64,000 nt of DNA from Serratia marcescens. Its GTDB lineage: Bacteria > Pseudomonadota > Gammaproteobacteria > Enterobacterales > Enterobacteriaceae. The notes beneath the pieces were generated by a model. That model worked only from the letters and a program-made list of their open reading frames with translations, was not told where the DNA came from and did not search any database. This document shows positions 1-9,094 of the stretch, piece by piece. The translations under genes were made by a program, and so were the position numbers. Numbering within the stretch: position 1 is the first letter of the stretch; every line of letters starts with the position of its first letter. The DNA is taken from contig NZ_JARVZZ010000001.1 in NCBI RefSeq assembly GCF_029846115.1, forward strand, positions 434,001 through 498,000, written 5' to 3'.

Positions 1-3000
1 CCCACACCGAGACGTCGAAGCCGAACGGCGTTTTCTGCAGCACCGTATCCGCCGGCGTCAATCCATAAGCCTGCTGCATCCAGAGCAGGCGGTTAACGAT
101 GCCACGATGTTCATTCATCGCGCCTTTCGGTTTGCCGGTCGAGCCGGAGGTATAAATCACGTAGGCCAAATGGTTGGGCTGCGCGCGCGGCGCCGGGTTA
201 TCGGCGTTCAGCTCGTCCGCCAACGATTCATCCAGCGCCAGCAGCGGCACCGCGTGTTCGCCCAGCGCCGCGCGGCCGGCGGCGTCCGCCAGCAGCAGCA
301 CCGGATCGGCGTCCTGCAGGATATAGTGCAGACGCTCGCCCGGATAAGCCGGATCCAACGGCACATAGGCGCCGCCGGCCTTGAGGACGCCGAACAATGC
401 CGTTACCATCGCCAGGCTGCGCTCGGCGCACACCGCCACGCGGCAATCCGGACCGACACCGCGCGCTATCAGCGCGTGCGCCAGGCGATTGGCCTGCGCA
501 TTCAGCTGGGCGTAGCTCAGTTCGGCGCCGCCGCAAACCAGCGCCACGGCGTCCGGCGTGCGGCGCACCTGCGCTTCAAACAGCGCATGCAGGCAGACAT
601 CCTGCGGATAAGGCTGCGCCGTTGCGTTCCAGCCATTGATCAACAAGGCGTACTCGTCGTCCGGCAGAATCGACAGTTCGCGCACCGGCATTTCCGGCGT
701 GTGTTCCAGCGCATTCACCAGAGCGGTCAATGCCTGTTGCATATAGCGGCACACCCGTGCGGCGTCGATAGGATCGATGACCTGCGCCGTCAACGCCAGC
801 GAATCCATGCCGTCGTCTACCGACAGCACGAACGGGTAGTTGGTGCGTTCGTCCGCGCCGATCAGGCTGACCCCTTCCGGCAGCGCCAATGCTTCCCCGT
901 CGTTGTGGCGGTAGTTCAGCAGCGCACTGAACAGCGGCGCACCGTTTTTCACGCCGCTGCAGCGCTGCGCCAACGCCAGCGAGGCGTGCTCATGCGCCAG
1001 CAAGCCGCTCAGGCGCGCATGCGCCTGCCGCACCGACGCCTCAACGCTGCGCCCGTCCATATCCAGCCGCAGCGGCAGCGTATTGATGAATAGCCCCAGC
1101 GCCCGGTCGGCGCCTTCGCCCGATTCCATGCGGCCCAGCAGCACCGTGCCGAACACCACGGCATCACGCCCGCTGGTGCGCGCCAGCACCTGCGCCCAGG
1201 CCAGATGGCACAGGCTGGCCAGGCTGACGCCCAGCCGCTTCGCCTGTCGACGCAGGCCGGCATTCAGCGCAGGCGCCAACGCCAGGCGGCCGGTATTGGC
1301 GCACTGTCCGTCGCCGTGTACGTTGCCGAGCCCGAACGGCAGTACCGGTTCGTCGATATCCGCCAGCATGCCGCGGAAGAAACTCTCATGTTCCTGTTCG
1401 CTGAGCCCCAAACGCGCTTGCGCCACCGCATTGCGGAACGGCTGCGCGCTGCCCAGCGTATCCCCGCGCCCGGCCAGAATGGCGTTGACTTCTTCCCCCA
1501 TCATCGCCAGCGTCGAGTGGTCGCCAATCAGGTGGTGCCACTGCTGCAAGACGTACCAGCTGCCGTCGCTCTCTTCGGCGATGACGTAATACAGCAGCGG
1601 CGCCCGCGTCAGATCCTGACGGATCCGCCGGGGGTCGAAGCGCGCTTCCAGCTGACGGCCGACCGGCCCCGCGGCCGGATCCAGCGCCAGCTCGATCACC
1701 GCTAAGCGCGCCCGGCGCCAGACGACCTGTACCGGTTCGGACAGCCCCGCACCGACAAAGGCCGTGCGCAAAATGTCATGACGCTCCACCACCTGCTGCA
1801 TCGCCGCCAGCCAGCGATCGAAACGCGCCCGGCTGTCGAAGCGCAGCAGTGCCGACAGCAGGTAAGGGTCGCCCTCTTCCGCCAGCATGTGGTGGAACAA
1901 GATCCCTTCCTGCAACGGGGAAAGGGCATAGATATCCTGTACGTTGTCGATGCCCCCCTCCACACCGTCGACGATCTGATCGATCTCAGTCTGCGTCAGA
2001 TCGGCCAGCGGCAGCATCTGCGGCGTGATTGCGCGGCAGCCCGACACAATCCGATTTTCCGGCACCTGGATCCGCTGCTGCGACACCAGCGTTTGCGCCA
2101 GAGCCGACAGCGTTGGCGTGGAGAACAGCGCCTGAACGCTCGCCGACAGCCCCGCCTGGCGCAGCTGCGCCATCAACTTCACCGCCAACAGCGAATGGCC
2201 GCCCAACTCAAAGAAGTTGTCGTGACGCCCCACGCGTTCAACGCTCAACAACCCCTGCCAAATCTGAGCCAGCAGCCTTTCGGTTTCCCCCTGCGGCTCG
2301 ACATAGGCTTCGCGCATGGCGGCATCCGGCGCCAGCGCCGGCAGCGCGCGCCGATCCAGTTTGCCGTTCGGCGACAGCGGCAGCGCCTCCAGCCACACAA
2401 AGGCCGTCGGCACCATATAATCCGGCAGCGTTGCGGCAAGCGCCCGGCGCAGCGTCTGCGCCAGCGCCTCACGCTCCGCTTCCGGCTGCGGCACGACCCA
2501 GGCCACCAGACGTTTGTCGCCTTCGCCATCCGTGAGCGCATCTACCACCGCGTCGCACACGGCGGCATGCATAGCCAGCTGCGACTCGATTTCACCGCAT
2601 TCAATGCGGAAGCCGCGAATTTTTACCTGCAGATCGTTGCGGCCCAGATACTCCAGGCTGCCGTCCGGCATATAGCGCGCCAGATCGCCGGTGCGGTACA
2701 TGCGGCCACCCGGCGCGAAAGGATCGGCAAGAAAACGCTCCGCCGTCAGCGCCGGTAGATTCAGGTAGCCGCGCGCCACCTGCGCGCCGCCGATATACAA
2801 CTCACCCACGGCACCCAGCGGCACCGGCTGGCCATAGTCATCCAGCAAGTACGCCCGGCCGTTGGCGATAGGCCGGCCGATAGACGGCATCGCCGTACCG
2901 ACCGCCGGCTCGCCCGAAGTCGCTACCACGGTCGTCTCCGTCGGCCCATAGTTATTCACAATGGTTACGCCAGGCGGCGCCTGCAGCGGCCAGCGGCGGA

Positions 3001-6000
3001 TGCTGTCACCGCCGATCAGCAGCATCCGCAGATCGGCAGGCATGTCGCCCATCAGTGCGATCTCAGCCAGCGGCGTCACCATAAACCCGACCTGCACACC
3101 GCTGCCGCGCCACCATTGCAGCAGCGCTTCGCCATTGCCCGCCGCCTCTGCCGGCGGCAGCAACAGCGTCGCCCCCTGCGTCAACGTCGGCCAGATTTCC
3201 CAAACGCTGGCGTCAAAACCCAGACCCGCCATGCTGGTCGTTCGCTCACCGGCCTGCAAACCGGTCGCTTCGCAGTGCCACATGATCAGGTTGATCAGGT
3301 GCGCCTGTTCCACCATTACCCCTTTCGGTTTGCCGGTCGAGCCCGAGGTGTAAACCACATACGCCAGACTGCCTGGCTGCGCGCGCGGCGGCAGATCGTG
3401 CTCCTGCTCTGGCAGCGCGTCTTCCAGGGCCAACAGCGGCGCGGCCACCGCCCCCAGCGCCGCGCGGCCGGCGCTATCCGCCAACAGCAACGCCGGCGCG
3501 CAGTCCTGCACGATATAGTGCAGGCGTTCAGCGGGATAAGCCGGATCCAGCGGCACATAGGCGCCGCCGGCTTTCAGGATCGCCAACAGTGCAACGATCA
3601 TCTCCGGGCTGCGCGCGGCGCAGACCGCGACGCGGCTTTCCGGCCCCACGCCGCGTGCCGTCAGGTGGTGCGCCAGCCGGTTGGCGCGCGCGTTCAATTC
3701 CGCATAGCTCAGCGACGTCTCCCCCTGAGACAGCGCCGGCGCCGTCGGCGTACGCCGCGCCTGCGCTTCAAACAGGGCCGACACGCTTGACGCCTGCGGG
3801 AAAGCACGGTGGGTGCGGTTGCGCACGTTGAGCAATAGCTCTCGCTCCGCCTGGCTCAGTAAACGATCGCCGCGCACCGGCGCATTCGGCGCCGCAGCGG
3901 CCTGCCGGAGCAGCAATAGCAGATGTTGCGCGGCGCGCAGCATCTGCTCGTCCCCCACCGCGGCGCTGTCGTACACCCAACGGAAAGCGCCGTTGCTTTC
4001 ACAGATCTGCAGCACTGCCCGGGCGCCGGAGCGTTTCACCGCCGCTGCGCCCTCCTGGCCTTCGTCGAATCCCGGCGAGGTGTCGCGGCGCAATAGCGCC
4101 ACGACGGTTGACCAGGCGCGCGAACGCGTGTCCAGGCCGAGCAATGCCGGATGGTAGGCCCGACGCGCGTGCGCCTGCTGCCATTCGCGTCGCATCTGCA
4201 CCTGCGCCTCGGTGAAACCCAGCGTCGGATTCAGCGAGATCTGCAGCGGCAGTGTCCAAACCTGGCCCGACTCGCCGATAACGTCGTCCGTCGCGTTCAG
4301 CCAGCCAAGTTGGAAATCACTTTCGCCGCCCATCAATCCCAGATACAACGCCAATCCGGTCAACACCGATTCGACCTCGATCTTGCCCGCGTGTTGCCAG
4401 GCCGTAGCTTGCCATGCCGGCCGGGTTTCGCGCTGCCAGGCCACCGGGAACGCCGCCGGAGCAAACTGGGCCAATCGCGGTTGCCAGAAAGCCGCATGGT
4501 GCCCACCGGCCGCCTGTATCTCCTCCAGCCGTTTCGCCTGCAAGGGATCAAGCAACGGCAACGGCTCGCCCACCGTCAAACCGTGCCGCCGCGCCAGCGC
4601 TTCCCCCGCCGCCAGCTCCCCTTCGGCGGTGAACCAGCCTCCGATCCGCACCGCCCCTTCCGCCGTGGCGATATTCCAACCCGCATCGTCGACGCCAAGC
4701 AGCGTACCGGGGGCCGCATCGCCGGCGTCAGGCAGCATTTCCAGGCGCCCAACGCCCAGCGCCCGGTCGGCCAACAGGATTTTCAGCGGGCAATCGCCCG
4801 CAGGATGGCCGAGTGACGTCGCGAGGCGCACCAGTTCAGCGGCAGGACGATCCCAACGGATAAAGCCGGCGGCCGGCGGCAGTCGGCGGAGATCATAGAA
4901 ACTGCCGCTGACGTCCGCTTCAGGCTGCGCATGAATCTGTTGCATCACCTGAGCGATACTGCCTTCAGGCTGTTCAGAGAGGGTCCGCAGAATAAACTGG
5001 AAACGCCGCTGTAAACTCTCAAGCTGGCTTAATGAATGGGCATGTGGCGCATCGGCAAACATGACGTCCAATTCTTGCGCCTGCTGATCTTCGTAAAACA
5101 GAATTTGCATATCGCTGACGGCGATGTTGCCGCCGTAATACCAGCGCGTCTTACATCCCCAAAACGGATCGCCATGATCGAAGGAAACGATATTGATAGC
5201 GGGACCAAACCAGGATGAGCTCATGGTACTGCGATCGCGACGAATATCCTCACCGCGATATAATTGCCGACGAACCACTTTGGCTATTTCCGCTGCGACC
5301 TGTTGTGCAAAATCCGCCAGACGACTTTCAGGGTTAATGGCTAAAATCAGTGGCACCACATTCGCGGTCATACCAATACTGTTTCGCTCTCGGGTACCGG
5401 TAACCGGCAGGCTGAAATTCAATAAGGTCTGACCAGTAATACTATGGAAACATAATGCGACGGCCGCCGCCAATATATGAGCGCGATGTACACCGGCTTT
5501 TTCCGCACCCCGATCAATCGCCGCTATCTCATTTATTGTTAATGTGTGATTGCTGATTTGCATGGACGAATAAGGGACGAGTTTCTCCTGACGCGTCAAG
5601 CTATGGGGCGCGGCGAGCGTGTAGCCTTGCCAGAACTGTTTGTCGGTAGCGAAGCGGGAAGAGTCGCGGTACTGTAGGTCGTGTTCATAGAGCCGGCTAA
5701 AACTGCAATTGCTGAATTCAGGAATGCTTTTTTTCTCAGCCAACGCGTTGTAATACAGTGCGATGCGACGCATGAACTCTTCAGCGCTGCGGCCATCCAC
5801 CAGCATGTGGTGAAAACGCCGGTAGAGAATATAGCTGCCCGGCGCCAACGTCAGTAAGGCAAAGCCGAACAGGTCCTGATCCAGCGCGGAGATAACGCGA
5901 TCGGCATCTTGCCGCATCCAGCGCTGCGCCGCCAGCTCAGGGTATTCCTGGCTGCTGAAGTCATGCGCGGAAAGCGGATCATGACTGCGCGCCGCACGGT

Positions 6001-6274
6001 ATTGATAAAGCTCACCGTCTTGTTCGGTGAAATGGGCCTGCATCGCCGGCGTTTCTTCAATGATCGCGTCTATCGCCTGGCGCAGCAGGGCTATCTGCAA
6101 CGGCCCTTCTATCGTGCCGTATCCCCACATATTGAACGGCAAGCCTTCAGACATGCTGGCGCTCAGCCAAAGCTCGCGCTGAGCGGTGGTAATTTCATGC
6201 AGTTCGACTTTCTCCAACGCAACATGAGCACCCGTACGGAATTCCCCACTCTTCACATCAGTTTGTTTGTTCAT
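1..6274 (-). CDS. Non-ribosomal peptide synthetase, N-terminal part (runs off left edge)
   Basis: One uninterrupted minus-strand frame gives 2,091 residues. Domains in order: a condensation (C) domain at about 15-450 with HHMLVDG near residue 154; an unusual linker at about 510-800 (a stretch resembling a formyltransferase C-terminal subdomain, then the C-terminal half of a C domain beginning at FWQPRL near 593); adenylation domain A1 at about 812-1320 (YTSGSTGKPKG near 975); a carrier domain (FFELGGHSLL near 1355); a second C domain at about 1443-1870 (HHLIGDH near 1578); and A2 from about 1878, cut by the window after FGFDVSVW. The pocket residues I align for A1 (D,A,W,M,L,G,N,V,V) are close to the published leucine code; A2 begins D,V,W, which fits serine. 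A fatty-acyl starter C followed by Leu then Ser would suit a serrawettin W2-type lipopeptide (SwrA family), but this is inference. ATG at 6274 is preceded by a weak AGAGA. Confidence 0.93.
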   Translation of the reverse strand, partial: MNKQTDVKSGEFRTGAHVALEKVELHEITTAQRELWLSASMSEGLPFNMWGYGTIEGPLQIALLRQAIDAIIEETPAMQAHFTEQDGELYQYRAARSHDPLSAHDFSSQEYPELAAQRWMRQDADRVISALDQDLFGFALLTLAPGSYILYRRFHHMLVDGRSAEEFMRRIALYYNALAEKKSIPEFSNCSFSRLYEHDLQYRDSSRFATDKQFWQGYTLAAPHSLTRQEKLVPYSSMQISNHTLTINEIAAIDRGAEKAGVHRAHILAAAVALCFHSITGQTLLNFSLPVTGTRERNSIGMTANVVPLILAINPESRLADFAQQVAAEIAKVVRRQLYRGEDIRRDRSTMSSSWFGPAINIVSFDHGDPFWGCKTRWYYGGNIAVSDMQILFYEDQQAQELDVMFADAPHAHSLSQLESLQRRFQFILRTLSEQPEGSIAQVMQQIHAQPEADVSGSFYDLRRLPPAAGFIRWDRPAAELVRLATSLGHPAGDCPLKILLADRALGVGRLEMLPDAGDAAPGTLLGVDDAGWNIATAEGAVRIGGWFTAEGELAAGEALARRHGLTVGEPLPLLDPLQAKRLEEIQAAGGHHAAFWQPRLAQFAPAAFPVAWQRETRPAWQATAWQHAGKIEVESVLTGLALYLGLMGGESDFQLGWLNATDDVIGESGQVWTLPLQISLNPTLGFTEAQVQMRREWQQAHARRAYHPALLGLDTRSRAWSTVVALLRRDTSPGFDEGQEGAAAVKRSGARAVLQICESNGAFRWVYDSAAVGDEQMLRAAQHLLLLLRQAAAAPNAPVRGDRLLSQAERELLLNVRNRTHRAFPQASSVSALFEAQARRTPTAPALSQGETSLSYAELNARANRLAHHLTARGVGPESRVAVCAARSPEMIVALLAILKAGGAYVPLDPAYPAERLHYIVQDCAPALLLADSAGRAALGAVAAPLLALEDALPEQEHDLPPRAQPGSLAYVVYTSGSTGKPKGVMVEQAHLINLIMWHCEATGLQAGERTTSMAGLGFDASVWEIWPTLTQGATLLLPPAEAAGNGEALLQWWRGSGVQVGFMVTPLAEIALMGDMPADLRMLLIGGDSIRRWPLQAPPGVTIVNNYGPTETTVVATSGEPAVGTAMPSIGRPIANGRAYLLDDYGQPVPLGAVGELYIGGAQVARGYLNLPALTAERFLADPFAPGGRMYRTGDLARYMPDGSLEYLGRNDLQVKIRGFRIECGEIESQLAMHAAVCDAVVDALTDGEGDKRLVAWVVPQPEAEREALAQTLRRALAATLPDYMVPTAFVWLEALPLSPNGKLDRRALPALAPDAAMREAYVEPQGETERLLAQIWQGLLSVERVGRHDNFFELGGHSLLAVKLMAQLRQAGLSASVQALFSTPTLSALAQTLVSQQRIQVPENRIVSGCRAITPQMLPLADLTQTEIDQIVDGVEGGIDNVQDIYALSPLQEGILFHHMLAEEGDPYLLSALLRFDSRARFDRWLAAMQQVVERHDILRTAFVGAGLSEPVQVVWRRARLAVIELALDPAAGPVGRQLEARFDPRRIRQDLTRAPLLYYVIAEESDGSWYVLQQWHHLIGDHSTLAMMGEEVNAILAGRGDTLGSAQPFRNAVAQARLGLSEQEHESFFRGMLADIDEPVLPFGLGNVHGDGQCANTGRLALAPALNAGLRRQAKRLGVSLASLCHLAWAQVLARTSGRDAVVFGTVLLGRMESGEGADRALGLFINTLPLRLDMDGRSVEASVRQAHARLSGLLAHEHASLALAQRCSGVKNGAPLFSALLNYRHNDGEALALPEGVSLIGADERTNYPFVLSVDDGMDSLALTAQVIDPIDAARVCRYMQQALTALVNALEHTPEMPVRELSILPDDEYALLINGWNATAQPYPQDVCLHALFEAQVRRTPDAVALVCGGAELSYAQLNAQANRLAHALIARGVGPDCRVAVCAERSLAMVTALFGVLKAGGAYVPLDPAYPGERLHYILQDADPVLLLADAAGRAALGEHAVPLLALDESLADELNADNPAPRAQPNHLAYVIYTSGSTGKPKGAMNEHRGIVNRLLWMQQAYGLTPADTVLQKTPFGFDVSVW

Positions 6275-6885
6275 AATATTCTCTAGCACGTTTTCATTAC
6301 GTTAATGAAAGGGACCGTCCGGATTTAGGCAAAGCCTGGCCGTCCGACAGTTCAAGTCAGAATAAAAAACCGTAGAAAAGCTGGGTCTCCCCCCAACTAA
6401 GAAAGAATGAAATGGTTAATCCAGAGGTTCCCCCTGTGCCTCAATTTGTTGAGCTGTGAAGTATAGGAGAGGATATTTTTTTTGGCGAAATGTGCGAAAG
6501 GGAATAAATGACCATTTTATTTCCCCGATATTACTCAGGGATGACGAGCGTATTCCTCTTGCATTAATGCGATATAATTAGAGAGGAATTCATATTCTTT
6601 TTTATTATTCACCACAGTTAATGTGCAACAATACTTACGATAAGAGCCTCTCCATATCAATAAGTTATACTTTATTGTTTTTATGATAATAATTTATAGA
6701 TTAATTAATTCATTGTCATTTAAAATGAGCGGCAATTTTGCCCGCAGCACATCTATCGTTTTTTGTTATAACGATGGGAAAAATTATGCTGAAAAATTTC
6801 TTCGTTTTTTCGGGTGCCCATCAACGGCACCGTTCCCAATGACAGACAACGTAAAATGGGGCGGCAGAGCCCGCCCCGAGAGGTC
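6275..6885. other. AT-rich intergenic region upstream of the synthetase
   Basis: This 611-bp stretch is much richer in A+T than its surroundings and holds no convincing gene. It must contain the synthetase promoter. An imperfect inverted repeat (GGGAATAAA at 6500-6508 facing TTTATTTCCC ending at 6525) is the clearest structure. A GC hairpin at 6858-6877 belongs to the end of the lrgB-like gene. I looked for a lux-type palindrome, because some Serratia surfactant synthetases are quorum-regulated, and found none that I trust. Confidence 0.5.
6858..6877 (-). terminator. Probable terminator of the lrgAB-like operon
   Basis: GGGGCGG / CCGCCCC stem with a 6-nt loop just after the lrgB-like stop codon. 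On the minus strand it is followed by CATTTTAC, so the U-tract is short. Confidence 0.55.
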
Positions 6886-7575
6886 TTACCACATCAGCCG
6901 GCCAATCAGCGGCGCGGCCACCACCGTGATAATGCCGGCCAGCATCATCACCAGGCTCGACACCACGCCCTCCTGCGGCCCCAGTTCATAAGCGCGGGCG
7001 GTGCCGGCGCCGTGTGATGAGGCGCCAAATCCGGCCCCCTTCGCCAGGCGGCTACGCACCGCCAGACGCAGAAACAAAATGTCGCCCACCGCCATGCCGA
7101 ACACCCCGGTGATCACCACGAACAGCGCCACCAGATCCGGCTGTCCGCCCATCTGCTTGGCGGCCTCCAGCGCGAACGGCGTAGTAATCGAACGCACCGC
7201 GAGACTGCGCTGCACCTCTTCCGGCAGCGTCAGCAGGCGCGCCAGCCACACCGAACTGTACACCGCCACCAGCACCGCCGTCGTAACGCCGGCGGTCAGC
7301 GACAGCCAGTGTCGGCGGATGATATGCAGGTTCTCATATACCGGCACCGCGAAGGCGATGGTCGCCGGCCCCAGCAGCCATAGCAGCCAGTGGGTTTCAC
7401 CGATGTAGTCCTGATAGGAGATGTGGGTGACCACCAGCAGCAGCACCAGGATCATCGGCGTCAGCACCAGCGGCATCAGCAACAACGTGCGGCGGCGGCG
7501 ATAGAGTTTCTTGTTGGCGAAGTACAGCGCCAGCGTCGCCAGAAAGCAGGCCAGGCTGAGGATAAAATCATTCAT
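6886..7575 (-). CDS. yohK: LrgB/CidB-family membrane protein (YohK-like)
   Basis: 229-residue polytopic inner-membrane protein of the LrgB/CidB family, the usual partner of the holin-like LrgA/CidA protein. In Gram-positive bacteria the pair modulates murein hydrolase activity and overflow metabolism; in enterobacteria the role of YohK is not settled. Hydrophobic segments cover almost the whole chain, and the family block PFALEAAKQMGG is visible around residue 130. Its ATG overlaps the end of the lrgA-like gene by 8 bp, so the two are surely co-transcribed and probably translationally coupled. A divergent LysR regulator lies upstream of the pair. Confidence 0.88.
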   Translation of the reverse strand: MNDFILSLACFLATLALYFANKKLYRRRRTLLLMPLVLTPMILVLLLVVTHISYQDYIGETHWLLWLLGPATIAFAVPVYENLHIIRRHWLSLTAGVTTAVLVAVYSSVWLARLLTLPEEVQRSLAVRSITTPFALEAAKQMGGQPDLVALFVVITGVFGMAVGDILFLRLAVRSRLAKGAGFGASSHGAGTARAYELGPQEGVVSSLVMMLAGIITVVAAPLIGRLMW

Positions 7576-7990
7576 GGCGCTGCTTCCTCCGCTGCAGCCA
7601 AATCTCCAGCCGATATACCCTGTCCACCACCAGCCCGGTAGCGCCCAGCGTCAACATGGTGCTGACCGCGATCACCAGAAAGATCTTCCAGCCCTCGACC
7701 ATCAGCAGTTGGGCGTAGTTGACCACCGCCACCACCGCCGGCACGAAGAACAGCAGCATTTCCGCCAGCAGCCAGCGGGAGCCGGCCTTGACCCAGCTCA
7801 GCGGCAGAATGCGCAGCAGAATCAGCGCCAGCAGCATCAGCATGCCGACGATATTGGCGGGAAGCGGCAGGTGGAATTGTTGCACCAGACGATCGGCGAT
7901 CAGGAACAGCGCCGCATACAACGCCACCTGAATCGGCACCTGCAAACGGGTCAGCAGGGAGGGGGCAACGCGGCGTAACGCCAGAGACAT
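7568..7990 (-). CDS. yohJ: LrgA/CidA-family holin-like protein (YohJ-like)
   Basis: 140-residue protein with about four membrane helices, of the LrgA/CidA holin-like family. I chose the ATG at 7990 (MSLALRR) rather than an in-frame TTG at 8005 because a GAGG Shine-Dalgarno sequence sits nine bases before it and overlaps the longer reading. The conserved stretch LPLPANIVGMLMLL is seen near residues 45-60. It is the first gene of the lrgA-lrgB operon, 140 bp from the divergent LysR gene, the common arrangement for cid-type operons controlled by a CidR-like LysR protein. Confidence 0.87.
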   Translation of the reverse strand: MSLALRRVAPSLLTRLQVPIQVALYAALFLIADRLVQQFHLPLPANIVGMLMLLALILLRILPLSWVKAGSRWLLAEMLLFFVPAVVAVVNYAQLLMVEGWKIFLVIAVSTMLTLGATGLVVDRVYRLEIWLQRRKQRHE

Positions 7991-8130
7991 GAAAGATGAC
8001 CTCAAACAATAAATTGACGGCCTACAGTATACGCAGCCGGGAAACCACGCCTGAAATGAATTAAAATTATCGACATCATGCCGTCCGGGAATAGTTTCCC
8101 GCCGGTAGCGCCCTCAAGGAGAACCCTAAC

Positions 8131-9018
8131 GTGGATGTCCGCACCCTGCGCTACTTCGTTGAAGTGGTGCGCCAGCAAAGCTTCACCCGCGCCGCGGAAA
8201 AACTGTTCGTCACCCAGCCCACCATCAGCAAGATGCTGCGGCATCTGGAAGAGGAGCTGGAATGCACGCTGCTGATCCGCGAAGGCCGCAAGCTGCGCCT
8301 GACCGACAGCGGCCAGGCGGTGTATCAGCGCGGCCTGACGATCCTCGACGAATTCCGCCAGCTGGAGGCGGAACTGGAAGACATCAGCTCAGTGAAAAAG
8401 GGCGTGCTGCGGCTGGGCATTCCGCCGATGGTGGGCAGGCAGATCGCCGATCTGATCCGCCGCTTTCGCCAGACCTACCCCGGCATCGAATTGAAAATTT
8501 CCGAGCTGGGCGGGCTGTCGGTCGAACAGGCGGTGATGTCCGGCGAACTGGATCTGGCGATGACGGTGCTGCCCTTCGATTCGGAACAGCCACTGACCTT
8601 TCTGCCGCTGCTTGGCCATCCGATGTGCGTGGTGGCGCCGCGCACGCCGCAGTGGCTCAACCGCACCCGCATCAATATCGCCGAATTGGCCGACAGCCCG
8701 ATCCTGATTTATAACGAAGACTTTGCCCTGTACAAGATGCTGATGAAGGCGTTTCGGCAGGCCGGTTTTGAACCGCAAATCGCGGTGCGCAGCGGCCAAT
8801 GGGACTTCCTCGCCTCGATGGTGCAGGCCGGCGTGGGCATCGCCATGCTGCCGGAGCCGGTTTGCCGCTGGCTGGACAAGGAAAACCTGGTCTGGCTGCC
8901 GCTGGAACCGCGCATGGAGTGGAAAGTCGGGCTGATCTGGCGCCAGGGCAGCTACCTGTCGCACAGCGCGCAGGCCTGGATCGCCTGCTGCCGCGACTAC
9001 TGGCCGCCGCTCAAGTAG
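8131..9018 (+). CDS. LysR-type regulator divergent from lrgAB (CidR-like)
   Basis: 295-residue LysR-family transcription factor. The N-terminal winged helix-turn-helix (LRYFVEVVRQQSFTRAAEKL, then TQPTISKMLRHLEEEL) occupies residues 5-60, followed by a periplasmic-binding-like effector domain from about 90 to 290. It starts at GTG 8131, with AAGGAG about ten bases upstream. Its position back to back with the lrgA/lrgB-like operon makes it the likely local regulator; in B. subtilis and staphylococci equivalent regulators respond to acetate or pyruvate overflow. The ligand here is unknown. Confidence 0.88.
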   Translation: MDVRTLRYFVEVVRQQSFTRAAEKLFVTQPTISKMLRHLEEELECTLLIREGRKLRLTDSGQAVYQRGLTILDEFRQLEAELEDISSVKKGVLRLGIPPMVGRQIADLIRRFRQTYPGIELKISELGGLSVEQAVMSGELDLAMTVLPFDSEQPLTFLPLLGHPMCVVAPRTPQWLNRTRINIAELADSPILIYNEDFALYKMLMKAFRQAGFEPQIAVRSGQWDFLASMVQAGVGIAMLPEPVCRWLDKENLVWLPLEPRMEWKVGLIWRQGSYLSHSAQAWIACCRDYWPPLK

Positions 9019-9027
9019 CCAAAAAAC

Positions 9028-9049
9028 AAGGGCCGCACAGGCGGCCCTT
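9028..9049 (-). terminator. Rho-independent terminator of yjcE
   Basis: AAGGGCCGC / GCGGCCCTT stem with an ACAG loop. On the minus strand it is followed by GTTTTTT, so it mainly serves yjcE. Confidence 0.8.
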
Positions 9050-9094
9050 CAGGACAGAGATAAAGCGGATAAACGTTTATTCCCCCTCTGAGAT

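Noticed and set aside
107..2758. Long + strand open frames across the synthetase
   Set aside because: They are antisense shadows of GC-rich synthetase codons; the minus-strand frame shows recognisable domains throughout.
6275..6885. Quorum-sensing lux-type box upstream of the synthetase
   Set aside because: I searched for a CTG-N10-CAG-like dyad and found none that stands out from the AT-rich background.
6683..6991. A 102-residue + strand open frame in the AT-rich gap
   Set aside because: No ribosome-binding site, no recognisable motif, and its 3' half is antisense to the lrgB-like gene.
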